Position numbers and translations under genes: made by a program | The notes under the pieces: generated by a model | Told to the model about the DNA's origin: nothing | Seen by the model: only the letters and a program-made list of their open reading frames with translations | The model's database searches: none | Shown here: positions 35,702 through 43,489 of the stretch, one piece after another | Layout: the number at the start of each line of letters is the position of its first letter | Numbering within the stretch: the first letter of the stretch is position 1 | Assembly: GCF_004115975.1 (NCBI RefSeq) | Contig: NZ_SDDZ01000001.1 | Coordinates: 744,001 to 808,000, forward strand | Direction of reading: 5' to 3' | From: Gelidibacter gilvus | GTDB lineage: Bacteria; Bacteroidota; Bacteroidia; Flavobacteriales; Flavobacteriaceae | Length of the DNA: 64,000 nt

Positions 35702-38700
35702 ATGAGATTCACTGAATATAAAGGGCTTGACTTACCGAACGTTGCAGAGGAAATTGGCAAGTATTGGAAAGAAAACGGCATTTTTGATAAAAGCGTTACC
35801 ACAAGAGAGGGTAGCAAACCATTCGTATTTTTTGAAGGGCCTCCTTCAGCAAACGGACTCCCTGGAGTACACCACGTTTTGGCGCGCGCCATTAAAGATA
35901 TTTTTCCACGTTATAAAACCATGAAGGGCTTTCAGGTAAAGCGTAAAGCGGGATGGGATACCCACGGCTTGCCAATTGAATTGGGTGTGGAAAAAGAATT
36001 GGGAATTACCAAAGAAGATATTGGCAAAACCATTTCCATAAAAGATTACAACGCTGCCTGTCGTAAAGCAGTCATGCGTTACACAGATGCGTGGAATGAG
36101 CTTACTGAAAAAATGGGCTATTGGGTAGATATGGATAATCCATACATTACTTATGAGCCAAAATATATGGAAAGCGTTTGGTGGTTGCTCAAGCAAATCT
36201 ATGACAAGCAACTTATATACAAAGGCTATACCATTCAGCCGTATTCGCCAAAAGCAGGGACAGGATTAAGCAGTCACGAGCTCAATCAACCTGGTACTTA
36301 TCAGGATGTGACGGATACCACAGCAGTGGCGCAGTTTAAAGCCAATGCCGATTCACTTCCAGATTTTTTACGAGATGAAGGTGATATCTACTTTTTGGCT
36401 TGGACGACCACACCATGGACATTGCCAAGTAATACGGCCTTGACCGTTGGACCAAAAAATGATTATGTCTTGGTTGAAACCTATAATCAATACACGTTTG
36501 AACCGCTAAATGTCATTCTTGCCAAGCCATTGGTTAACAATCAATTTGATGGGAAATTCAAAAGAGTTGAAACGAAACCAGAGTTGTTGGAATATACTTC
36601 AGGCGACAAAAAAATCCCATATTTCATTGTTAAGGAATTCAAAGGAAAAGATTTAGTCGGAATTACCTACGAGCAGTTATTACCATACGCACTTCCAAAC
36701 GACCATCCGGAAAATGCCTTTAGAGTGATTGCTGGGGATTTCGTAACTACTGAAGATGGTACAGGAATTGTCCATACAGCACCAACTTTTGGTGCGGATG
36801 ATGCCTTGGTTGCCAAACAGGCCGTTCCGGAAATCCCACCAATGTTGGTAAAAGATGAAAACGGAAATCTGGTGCCACTTGTAGATTTACAAGGGCGATT
36901 TAGAAAAGAAGTCAAAGATGAACTTTATGGTTTTGCTGGCGAATATGTGAAATCGGAATATTTAGAAGATGGCGAACTAGTTTCTGAATACGAAAAACAG
37001 AAAGTGAGTTTGCAATCTGTGATTTCCAATCTTAAAGAGTATTTGAGTGTTGATGAGCGCTTGGCACTTAAATTAAAAAATGAAAACAAGGCTTTTAAGG
37101 TCGAAAAATATAAACACAGTTACCCAAATTGCTGGCGTACCGACAAACCAATTCTGTATTACCCATTAGATTCCTGGTTCATTAAAGTAACTGATGTCAA
37201 GGACAGAATGTTTGAACTGAATGAAACCATCAATTGGAAACCAAAATCTACCGGAACGGGGCGTTTTGGGAATTGGTTGGCCAATGCGAACGATTGGAAT
37301 TTATCTCGTTCACGTTATTGGGGTATTCCATTGCCAATTTGGAGAACCGAAGATGGTAAGGAGGAAATCTGTATTGGATCGGTTGCCGAATTGAAGGCTG
37401 AGATGCAAAAGGCTGTATCAGCAGGCGTTTTGGCAAAAGACATTTTTGAAGAGTTCGAGGTTGGAAACCAATCGGAAGAGAACTACGCAAAAATAGATTT
37501 ACATAAAAACATCGTTGATGACATCGTTTTAGTCTCGCCGACAGGAAAACCAATGCAGCGTGAAGCGGACTTGATTGATGTTTGGTTTGATTCTGGCGCT
37601 ATGCCGTATGCACAATGGCATTATCCTTTTGAAAATGCCGATCTTATCGATGATAAAAAAGCTTTTCCTGCCGATTTCATCGCAGAAGGCGTTGACCAAA
37701 CCCGTGGCTGGTTTTATACTTTGCATGCTATTGCCACCATGGTATTTGATTCGGTGGCCTATAAAAATGTGGTTTCTAACGGATTGGTATTGGACAAAAA
37801 CGGACAGAAAATGTCCAAACGTTTAGGAAATGCTGTAGATCCTTTTACCACCTTGGATGATTACGGAGCCGATGCCACACGTTGGTATATGATTTCTAAC
37901 GCCAATCCGTGGGATAATTTAAAATTTGACTTGGAAGGCATTGAAGAGGTAAAACGCAAGTTCTTTGGAACACTTTACAATACCTATTCCTTCTTTACAC
38001 TGTATACTAATCTCGATAATTTCAATTATTCTGAAGCTGAAATCCCTTTGGAAGATCGCCCCGAGATTGATCGTTGGATTTTATCTGAGCTACATACCTT
38101 GATTCAAAAGGTTGATGAGTATTATGCAGATTATGAACCGACAAGGGCTGCTCGTGCCATTTCAGATTTCACACAAGATCATTTAAGTAATTGGTATGTG
38201 CGATTGAGCAGAAGACGTTTCTGGAAAGGCGATTATCAACAAGATAAAGTATCGGCCTACCAAACCTTGTACACCTGTTTGGTGACCATTGCAAAACTTG
38301 GCGCACCAATTGCACCGTTTTATATGGATCGACTATATCTCGATTTAAATGCGGTCACTCAAAAGGAAACTTTTGAAAGTGTGCATTTATCAGATTTCCC
38401 CGTTTATGATGAGGCGCTTGTTGATAAGGAATTGGAGCGTAAAATGGAAGCTGCACAAAACATCTCTTCTTTAGTATTGTCTTTAAGAGCTAAAGAAAAG
38501 ATCAAAGTACGTCAGCCCCTGCAAAAAATCATGATTCCTATTTCAAGTGAAGCACAGAAGCAAGAGATTTTAGCGGTGGCAGATTTAATAAAATCTGAGG
38601 TTAACGTCAAGGAAATTGAGGTTTTGGAAGATGCTTCTGATATTTTGGTCAAACAGATAAAACCTAACTTTAAGGTGCTTGGACCTCGTTTTGGACAGGA

Positions 38701-39169
38701 CATGAAGGCAGTGGCTCAGGCGATTGGAGGTTTTGACGCCAAGAATATCAAAGAAATCGAACAAAACGGTAGTTTAGATATGGAAGTTAATGGAAAAAGT
38801 ATTAAATTGGAACTTTCAGATGTAGAAATTACCTCACAAGATATTGAGGGCTGGCTTGTTGCAAGTTCTGGTCCATTGACAGTTGCCCTAGATGTGACAA
38901 TTACAGATGAATTAAGAAAAGAAGGGATTGCAAGAGAGTTGGTAAACCGTATTCAAAATTTAAGAAAGGATTCGGGTTATGAGCTTACTGACAGGATTGT
39001 AGTACACTTCCAGAAAGATGAACATATTATTAACGCAATAAACAAAAACTTAGATTACATAAAAACCGAAACCTTAACCGAAAAGTTGGAAATTCTGGAA
39101 CACTTAGATAATGGTATAGAAATTGCTTTTGATGATGTAAATACCAAGTTGTTTATTAAAAAAATTTAA
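35702..39169 (+). CDS. ileS: Isoleucyl-tRNA synthetase, IleRS2 type
   Basis: An 1155-residue class I synthetase charging tRNA-Ile. The catalytic signature near residues 52-62 reads PPSANGLPGVHH: the HxGH motif appears in the swapped form GVHH. The second signature, KMSKR, lies at about residues 702-706 (NGQKMSKRLGN). The editing (CP1) domain includes TTTPWTLPSNTALTVGP, and the C-terminal anticodon-binding part is long. Length and motifs match the eukaryote-like IleRS2 lineage rather than the roughly 940-residue E. coli type. A DksA-like gene follows after 4 bp. Confidence 0.97.
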   Translation: MRFTEYKGLDLPNVAEEIGKYWKENGIFDKSVTTREGSKPFVFFEGPPSANGLPGVHHVLARAIKDIFPRYKTMKGFQVKRKAGWDTHGLPIELGVEKELGITKEDIGKTISIKDYNAACRKAVMRYTDAWNELTEKMGYWVDMDNPYITYEPKYMESVWWLLKQIYDKQLIYKGYTIQPYSPKAGTGLSSHELNQPGTYQDVTDTTAVAQFKANADSLPDFLRDEGDIYFLAWTTTPWTLPSNTALTVGPKNDYVLVETYNQYTFEPLNVILAKPLVNNQFDGKFKRVETKPELLEYTSGDKKIPYFIVKEFKGKDLVGITYEQLLPYALPNDHPENAFRVIAGDFVTTEDGTGIVHTAPTFGADDALVAKQAVPEIPPMLVKDENGNLVPLVDLQGRFRKEVKDELYGFAGEYVKSEYLEDGELVSEYEKQKVSLQSVISNLKEYLSVDERLALKLKNENKAFKVEKYKHSYPNCWRTDKPILYYPLDSWFIKVTDVKDRMFELNETINWKPKSTGTGRFGNWLANANDWNLSRSRYWGIPLPIWRTEDGKEEICIGSVAELKAEMQKAVSAGVLAKDIFEEFEVGNQSEENYAKIDLHKNIVDDIVLVSPTGKPMQREADLIDVWFDSGAMPYAQWHYPFENADLIDDKKAFPADFIAEGVDQTRGWFYTLHAIATMVFDSVAYKNVVSNGLVLDKNGQKMSKRLGNAVDPFTTLDDYGADATRWYMISNANPWDNLKFDLEGIEEVKRKFFGTLYNTYSFFTLYTNLDNFNYSEAEIPLEDRPEIDRWILSELHTLIQKVDEYYADYEPTRAARAISDFTQDHLSNWYVRLSRRRFWKGDYQQDKVSAYQTLYTCLVTIAKLGAPIAPFYMDRLYLDLNAVTQKETFESVHLSDFPVYDEALVDKELERKMEAAQNISSLVLSLRAKEKIKVRQPLQKIMIPISSEAQKQEILAVADLIKSEVNVKEIEVLEDASDILVKQIKPNFKVLGPRFGQDMKAVAQAIGGFDAKNIKEIEQNGSLDMEVNGKSIKLELSDVEITSQDIEGWLVASSGPLTVALDVTITDELRKEGIARELVNRIQNLRKDSGYELTDRIVVHFQKDEHIINAINKNLDYIKTETLTEKLEILEHLDNGIEIAFDDVNTKLFIKKI

Positions 39170-39173
39170 AATT

Positions 39174-39557
39174 ATGAATGTAGATGCAAACGTTAGATAT
39201 TCTGATAAAGATTTAGCAGAATTTAAAGTATTGATTCAAGAAAAGATACAGAAGGCAATTCGTGATTTAGACCTTATCAAAAGTGCGTACATGAACGACC
39301 TTAATAATGGTACGGATGATACATCGCCTACTTTTAAGGCTTTTGAAGAAGGTAGTGAAACCATGAGTAAGGAAGCTAACTCACAGTTGGCCATTCGTCA
39401 AGAGAAATTTATTCGAGACCTTAAAAACGCTTTGATACGCATAGAGAACAAAACCTTTGGTGTGTGTCGCGTAACTGGTAAGTTGATTGGTAAGGAGCGC
39501 TTAAAATTGGTGCCTCATGCTACTTTAAGTATTGAAGCTAAAAACATGCAACAGTAA
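39174..39557 (+). CDS. TraR/DksA family protein with reduced zinc finger
   Basis: A 127-residue protein of the DksA/TraR type. A helical N-terminal coiled-coil region (DLAEFKVLIQEKIQKAIRDLDLIKSAYMNDLNNG) precedes the C-terminal zinc-finger fold GVCRVTGKLIGKERLKLVPHATLSIEAK. Only one Cys remains of the usual four, so zinc binding is doubtful; this form seems common in Bacteroidota. DksA proteins act in the RNA polymerase secondary channel. The gene is 4 bp after ileS and surely co-transcribed. Confidence 0.88.
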   Translation: MNVDANVRYSDKDLAEFKVLIQEKIQKAIRDLDLIKSAYMNDLNNGTDDTSPTFKAFEEGSETMSKEANSQLAIRQEKFIRDLKNALIRIENKTFGVCRVTGKLIGKERLKLVPHATLSIEAKNMQQ

Positions 39558-39634
39558 CATTCCCATGAAAATGGGAAATCAGAGATTCAGCCTAGCGGTT
39601 CTCGTGAAAAGACATTTGCATTGCTTTTAAACAA

Positions 39635-39661
39635 AAAACACTTCTAAAATAGAGGTGTTTT
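39635..39661 (+). terminator. Terminator of the ileS-dksA-like unit
   Basis: Arms AAAACACTTCT (39635-39645) and AGAGGTGTTTT (39651-39661) with one G-U pair and a 5-nt loop, followed by a T-run. Confidence 0.75.
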
Positions 39662-39709
39662 TTTGTTTGATACGTTATATCATAAAAGCAGGTTTTTCAA
39701 TAAAAATGC

Positions 39710-39717
39710 TATTTTTG
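39710..39717 (+). promoter_or_regulatory. -7 promoter element (TATTTTTG) for lspA
   Basis: A perfect TAnnTTTG match 95 nt upstream of the ATG at 39813, implying a leader of roughly 90 nt. Confidence 0.5.
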
Positions 39718-39731
39718 CACTTTATTTAGAA

Positions 39732-39795
39732 TGAGACGGCTGCCATTAGAATCATAAGATAGCCGAACTGTAATCGTCATTAAAAAAGAGTCTCA
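39732..39795 (+). promoter_or_regulatory. Possible structured 5' leader of lspA
   Basis: Inverted pairs TGAGAC (39732-39737) with GTCTCA (39790-39795), and CGGCT (39737-39741) with AGCCG (39761-39765), could fold the leader into a nested structure. No known riboswitch class was recognised. Confidence 0.35.
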
Positions 39796-39812
39796 CTTTC
39801 GTGGGAAATGTT

Positions 39813-40469
39813 ATGTCCCTAAAAAAAGCGACCTTATTGATCATCATCATCCTAGTGATTGATCAAGTCAGTAAATTTTACATTAAAACCCACTTTGCTC
39901 TACACCATAGAATTGAAGTGTTTGACTGGTTTCATATCTTATTTGTAGAAAATGATGGGATGGCTTGGGGTACAAAGCTGAGTGATTTTATCGCTGGGAT
40001 TTCAGATCGCACCGCAAAATTGGCATTAACAATTTTTCGTATTGTTGCGGTGATTGGAATTGGCTATTGGTTGGTCACTTCGGTAAAGAAAAAAGGGCCT
40101 CATATTCTTATTGTGGCCATCGCCTTAATTTTCGCCGGCGCCTTGGGTAATATCATTGATTCTGTTTTTTATGGCATCATATTCGACGACAGTTATAGCC
40201 AAGTGGCGACATTTCTGCCAGAAACGGGTTATGATACCTTATTTCATGGGATGGTGGTAGATATGCTTCATTTTCCAATTTGGAAAGGTGTTCTACCAGA
40301 GTGGATTCCGTTTTATGGTGGTGATTATTTTACCTTCTTTGAACCGGTGTTCAATGTGGCAGATATGGCAATAAGCTCTGGAATTGGCATGTTGATCGTC
40401 TTCAATAAAAAGGCCTTTCATCAAGATGAAGAAGAAATTGCTGAGGCTGTTTATGTAGAAAAAGAATAA
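39813..40469 (+). CDS. lspA: Lipoprotein signal peptidase (signal peptidase II)
   Basis: A 218-residue inner-membrane aspartyl protease that cleaves prolipoprotein signal peptides ahead of the lipidated Cys. Four helices are visible, with DQVSKFYIKTHF near the N-terminus and the two catalytic Asp residues in ALGNIIDSVFYG and FNVADMAISSG. A loop insertion between them (about 45 residues, around MVVDMLHFPIWKGVLPEW) makes it longer than E. coli LspA and is usual in Bacteroidota. The start is ATG 39813 rather than the in-frame GTG at 39801. It overlaps the convergent 5-FCL gene by 19 bp. Many lipoproteins in this window are its likely substrates. Confidence 0.95.
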   Translation: MSLKKATLLIIIILVIDQVSKFYIKTHFALHHRIEVFDWFHILFVENDGMAWGTKLSDFIAGISDRTAKLALTIFRIVAVIGIGYWLVTSVKKKGPHILIVAIALIFAGALGNIIDSVFYGIIFDDSYSQVATFLPETGYDTLFHGMVVDMLHFPIWKGVLPEWIPFYGGDYFTFFEPVFNVADMAISSGIGMLIVFNKKAFHQDEEEIAEAVYVEKE

Positions 40470-41026
40470 ATGGTTTGTGGCGTGACGCAATAATCTAAAG
40501 CCACATCACTCTCAGAAACATCTTCAATTTTTTCTTCGGCTTCAAAAAGTGACAGCCCTATTTTAAGAGTTTCAGGTCTGCATTCCGAAAGAAACTTATC
40601 ATAGAAACCTTTCCCGTAGCCCACCCGATGGCCTTGTTTGTCAAAAGCTAACAGCGGCACAAAAACCACATCTATTTTAGCGGAATCAATCTCAATACCA
40701 TCAACCGGTTCCGGAATGTTCCAGGAGTTTTTTTTGATCACGGTAGTGTCCAATAAGAGATAATGAATCATTTTCAAACTTTCAAAATGGGTCTTTGAAA
40801 TCACACTATTTTTATCTTTCCCCGATAAAATATTGAGAATATAATCCGTGTTGATTTCTTTATGCTCAGTGATGCTCAGAAAAATATGATAAAAAGAAAG
40901 ATTCCAAATTGGAAGTTGCAGCAATTGGTTAGAAATAGCCAAACTCTTCGTTTCAATGTTTTCTGAAGAAAATTCCTTGCGCTTTTGTTTGTAAATCCGT
41001 CTTAATTCTGATTTATTCATTGCCAT
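40451..41026 (-). CDS. 5-formyltetrahydrofolate cyclo-ligase
   Basis: A 191-residue enzyme converting 5-formyl-THF to 5,10-methenyl-THF with ATP. Motifs are MNKSELRRIYKQKRKEF at the N-terminus (the basic helix of the family) and the phosphate-binding block GHRVGYGKGFYDKFL near residue 132-146. It ends with VALDYCVTPQTI. Two in-frame ATG codons, 41026 and 41020, are possible. Last gene of the rimK operon: 4 bp after the deacylase gene. The link with RimK is probably only positional. Confidence 0.93.
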   Translation of the reverse strand: MAMNKSELRRIYKQKRKEFSSENIETKSLAISNQLLQLPIWNLSFYHIFLSITEHKEINTDYILNILSGKDKNSVISKTHFESLKMIHYLLLDTTVIKKNSWNIPEPVDGIEIDSAKIDVVFVPLLAFDKQGHRVGYGKGFYDKFLSECRPETLKIGLSLFEAEEKIEDVSESDVALDYCVTPQTIYSFST

Positions 41027-41030
41027 GTCA

Positions 41031-42005
41031 TTAGTCGCTTACCACCTTCGTTATATGAAAAAGTGCATCACCTTGATAGACCAATGAAGCTTCGTTCACA
41101 TTAATCACATAGCCATCTAGTGTCGTTTTAACTTCATGGTAGACTTTGCCGTAGGGATCCGTGATTTGTCCTAAAACATCATCCACCTTAACTTTTGTGT
41201 TTACCTTGACTATCGATTTGAACATCCCAGATTGTTTGGCCCTGATCCATTTGCTTTCTTCTATAAACACCGTCGGCAACTTTGGGGGATTTGCTTTAAT
41301 CCGATGATGCAACATGTCATAATGTGCCAAGATGCGTTTGACGCCTTCCACACCAACTTTCGAGATGTTGTCATCTACAAAGAATGATTTTCCACCTTCA
41401 TAAAGTAAAATCGGTTTCCCTAATTGAAAACAGGCATTTCTAAAAGACTTGCCAATATGGTTGGAATATAAGACGAATGGCGCGCCAAAAATACGCGCTA
41501 AATCATTCAGCTCTGGTTGGTTTCTGACGATTCTTATCTGTGCAGCATTAAATCGGCTGGCACCGCCCGTATGGAAATCGATGATCAAATCGACATCCGG
41601 AATAATTTCATGCATCAGCCGGTGTGCTACCCTGCTTGCCAATGAACCATTGGAAGAACCTGGAAACACCCTATTCAAGTCGCGACCATCTGGAAAGGCG
41701 CGTTTGCTACTTAAAAATCCAAAAATATTCAAAATGGGCATGCAAATTATCGTGCCTCGTTTTGGGCGGTTGATACGTCTTGCAATCAATTGCCTGACAA
41801 TATCAACCCCATTAATTTCATCGCCATGAATGCCTGCAGAAAACAAAATAGTCGGCCCCGGTGTTTTGGAGCGTTCAATGATTATGGGAATCTCGATCTT
41901 TGTGGCGGTATGGAGTTTAGCAATATTAAAATTGATTTCCCGTGAGGCGCCCAATGGAATTTCTTCCCCTAAAATGGTGATTGTATTTCTATTTTCTTTC
42001 AGCAT
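41031..42005 (-). CDS. Succinylglutamate desuccinylase/aspartoacylase-family hydrolase
   Basis: A 324-residue zinc-dependent amidohydrolase of the AstE/AspA fold (M14-like). Zinc ligands are visible in FSAGIHGDEINGVD (HxxE, residues about 60-63) and the distal His in LIIDFHTGGASRF. The substrate-binding RDLNRVFPGS block is also present. The C-terminal beta-domain contains VKVNTKVKVDDVLGQITDPYG. It follows rimK by 8 bp. In such clusters the enzyme may remove amino-acid or peptide tags; that is inference, not shown for this protein. Confidence 0.88.
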   Translation of the reverse strand: MLKENRNTITILGEEIPLGASREINFNIAKLHTATKIEIPIIIERSKTPGPTILFSAGIHGDEINGVDIVRQLIARRINRPKRGTIICMPILNIFGFLSSKRAFPDGRDLNRVFPGSSNGSLASRVAHRLMHEIIPDVDLIIDFHTGGASRFNAAQIRIVRNQPELNDLARIFGAPFVLYSNHIGKSFRNACFQLGKPILLYEGGKSFFVDDNISKVGVEGVKRILAHYDMLHHRIKANPPKLPTVFIEESKWIRAKQSGMFKSIVKVNTKVKVDDVLGQITDPYGKVYHEVKTTLDGYVINVNEASLVYQGDALFHITKVVSD

Positions 42006-42013
42006 GAATAAAG

Positions 42014-42886
42014 TTAAACGTTACGTTCAATATATCTTATGATACTTTTGGCGATATCTTTTTTGGTGGCCGCTTCAATCCCTTCCAAACCTGGTGAAGA
42101 ATTGACCTCCAAAATTAATGGGCCACGCGCAGATTGCAACATGTCCACGCCACAAACACCCAATCCGAGTGCTTTAGCAGCTTTCAAGGCAGCGTTTTCT
42201 TCTTCGTCAGTCAATTGAATGATTTCTGCAGTGCCACCTCTGTGAAGGTTAGATCTAAACTCACCGTCTTTACCTTGTCGTTTCATGGCACCAACTATGT
42301 TGCCATCAACTATAAAAGCCCTGATGTCTGCTCCTTTAGCTTCCTTGATGAATTCTTGAATGATGACGCGCGCCTGCAACCCGTGAAAAGCTTCAATCAC
42401 AGATTCTGCGGCATTGTTGGTTTCGGCCAAAACAACGCCCAACCCTTGAGTGCCTTCCAAAAGTTTGATTACCAATGGCGCCCCGCCCACTGATGCGATA
42501 ACCTCAGAAGCATCTTTGGTATAATTTGAAAACACTGTTTTTGGCATTCCCAATCCCGCACGAGAAAGTACCTGAAGACTTCTCAGTTTGTCGCGTGACC
42601 TTACCAAAGCTTGGGATTCAACCACTGAAAACACCTTCATCATTTCAAACTGTCGTACTACTGCAGTGCCATAAAAAGTCACTGAAGCGCCAATTCTAGG
42701 AATAATGGCATCGACATTTTCTAAAACCCGGCCTTTATACAAAATGGCAGGATTTTTCTTTTCAATAATAATATCACATTTTAAAGGATCTATCACTTCA
42801 CAAGTATGCTTGCGCTGTCTGGCAGCTTCCACGAGGCGTTGAGTAGAATATAAATGAGGGTTTCTGGATAAAATAATAATGTTCAT
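42014..42886 (-). CDS. rimK: RimK-type ATP-grasp ligase
   Basis: A 290-residue ATP-grasp enzyme similar to RimK, which adds glutamates to ribosomal protein S6 in E. coli. The preATP-grasp domain is residues 1-95. The ATP-grasp core includes [42 protein letters not shown] and [20 protein letters not shown]-like [14 protein letters not shown]. Genes downstream are an aspartoacylase-like hydrolase and 5-FCL, upstream a retropepsin-like protease, all on the minus strand. The target protein or peptide in this organism is unknown. Confidence 0.93.
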   Translation of the reverse strand: MNIIILSRNPHLYSTQRLVEAARQRKHTCEVIDPLKCDIIIEKKNPAILYKGRVLENVDAIIPRIGASVTFYGTAVVRQFEMMKVFSVVESQALVRSRDKLRSLQVLSRAGLGMPKTVFSNYTKDASEVIASVGGAPLVIKLLEGTQGLGVVLAETNNAAESVIEAFHGLQARVIIQEFIKEAKGADIRAFIVDGNIVGAMKRQGKDGEFRSNLHRGGTAEIIQLTDEEENAALKAAKALGLGVCGVDMLQSARGPLILEVNSSPGLEGIEAATKKDIAKSIIRYIERNV

Positions 42887-42956
42887 TGGGTCTAATTTGC
42901 TTTAAATTTTTAGTGATAAGGATTAATGTGATCGCATAAAGATGCGCACCCAATGC

Positions 42957-43382
42957 TTATTTGTTTTTGTTGTTATAAGATATGTTTTTTTGTGTGACAT
43001 CCACGATAAATTTTTTACTTATGAATTTCCGACCAATTAAAATCGGAAATCTCATGTCTTCCCGCGTACTTAAAGTAAGCGAGATATTGTATTTCTTTTC
43101 AAATAAAATAATGTTGGTCTTTACTTTATATCGGTTTTGAACAACACCATTACTGCTTTTGACTTTTGCCAAGGTATATTCTTTAAATCGAATCTCCTTT
43201 CCGTTATAATGTGGATGGCCTTTATCGTAAAACAAACACACCAACTCTTCATTGTCTATCCATACTTTATGGGTATGGATGGAGGAGGTATAGGCACCTG
43301 TATCTATTTTGACGTCAATATCAAAAAGATCGAGTGCTGGGAAATCTGCTTTGTCAATTCTGCCTATAGTTTTTTTGGGCAT
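42957..43382 (-). CDS. Retropepsin-like RimK-associated protease (ATP-dependent zinc protease family)
   Basis: A 141-residue protein of the small family annotated as putative ATP-dependent zinc protease, now understood as retropepsin-like. The aspartic protease motif DTGA occurs in VKIDTGAYTSSIHTH (about residues 24-38), followed by beta strands and a second hydrophobic segment, FPILIGRKFISKKFIVDV. It is a single-domain form that would act as a dimer. Its neighbour rimK, 70 bp downstream, matches the rimB-rimK pairing reported in Pseudomonas. The substrate is unknown. Confidence 0.82.
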   Translation of the reverse strand: MPKKTIGRIDKADFPALDLFDIDVKIDTGAYTSSIHTHKVWIDNEELVCLFYDKGHPHYNGKEIRFKEYTLAKVKSSNGVVQNRYKVKTNIILFEKKYNISLTLSTREDMRFPILIGRKFISKKFIVDVTQKNISYNNKNK

Positions 43383-43477
43383 CTGTCTTAATTACAATTG
43401 GGTTGCAAGATAATAAAAAATCATTCTTTTATTGAAAGTCTTAAAATGCTTTCTATTGAAAAGTTTTGAAGATATAG

Positions 43478-43485
43478 TATCTTTG
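43478..43485 (+). promoter_or_regulatory. -7 promoter element (TATCTTTG) for uvrC, near-leaderless
   Basis: Perfect match, four bases before the uvrC ATG at 43490. Confidence 0.55.
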
Positions 43486-43489
43486 GTAT

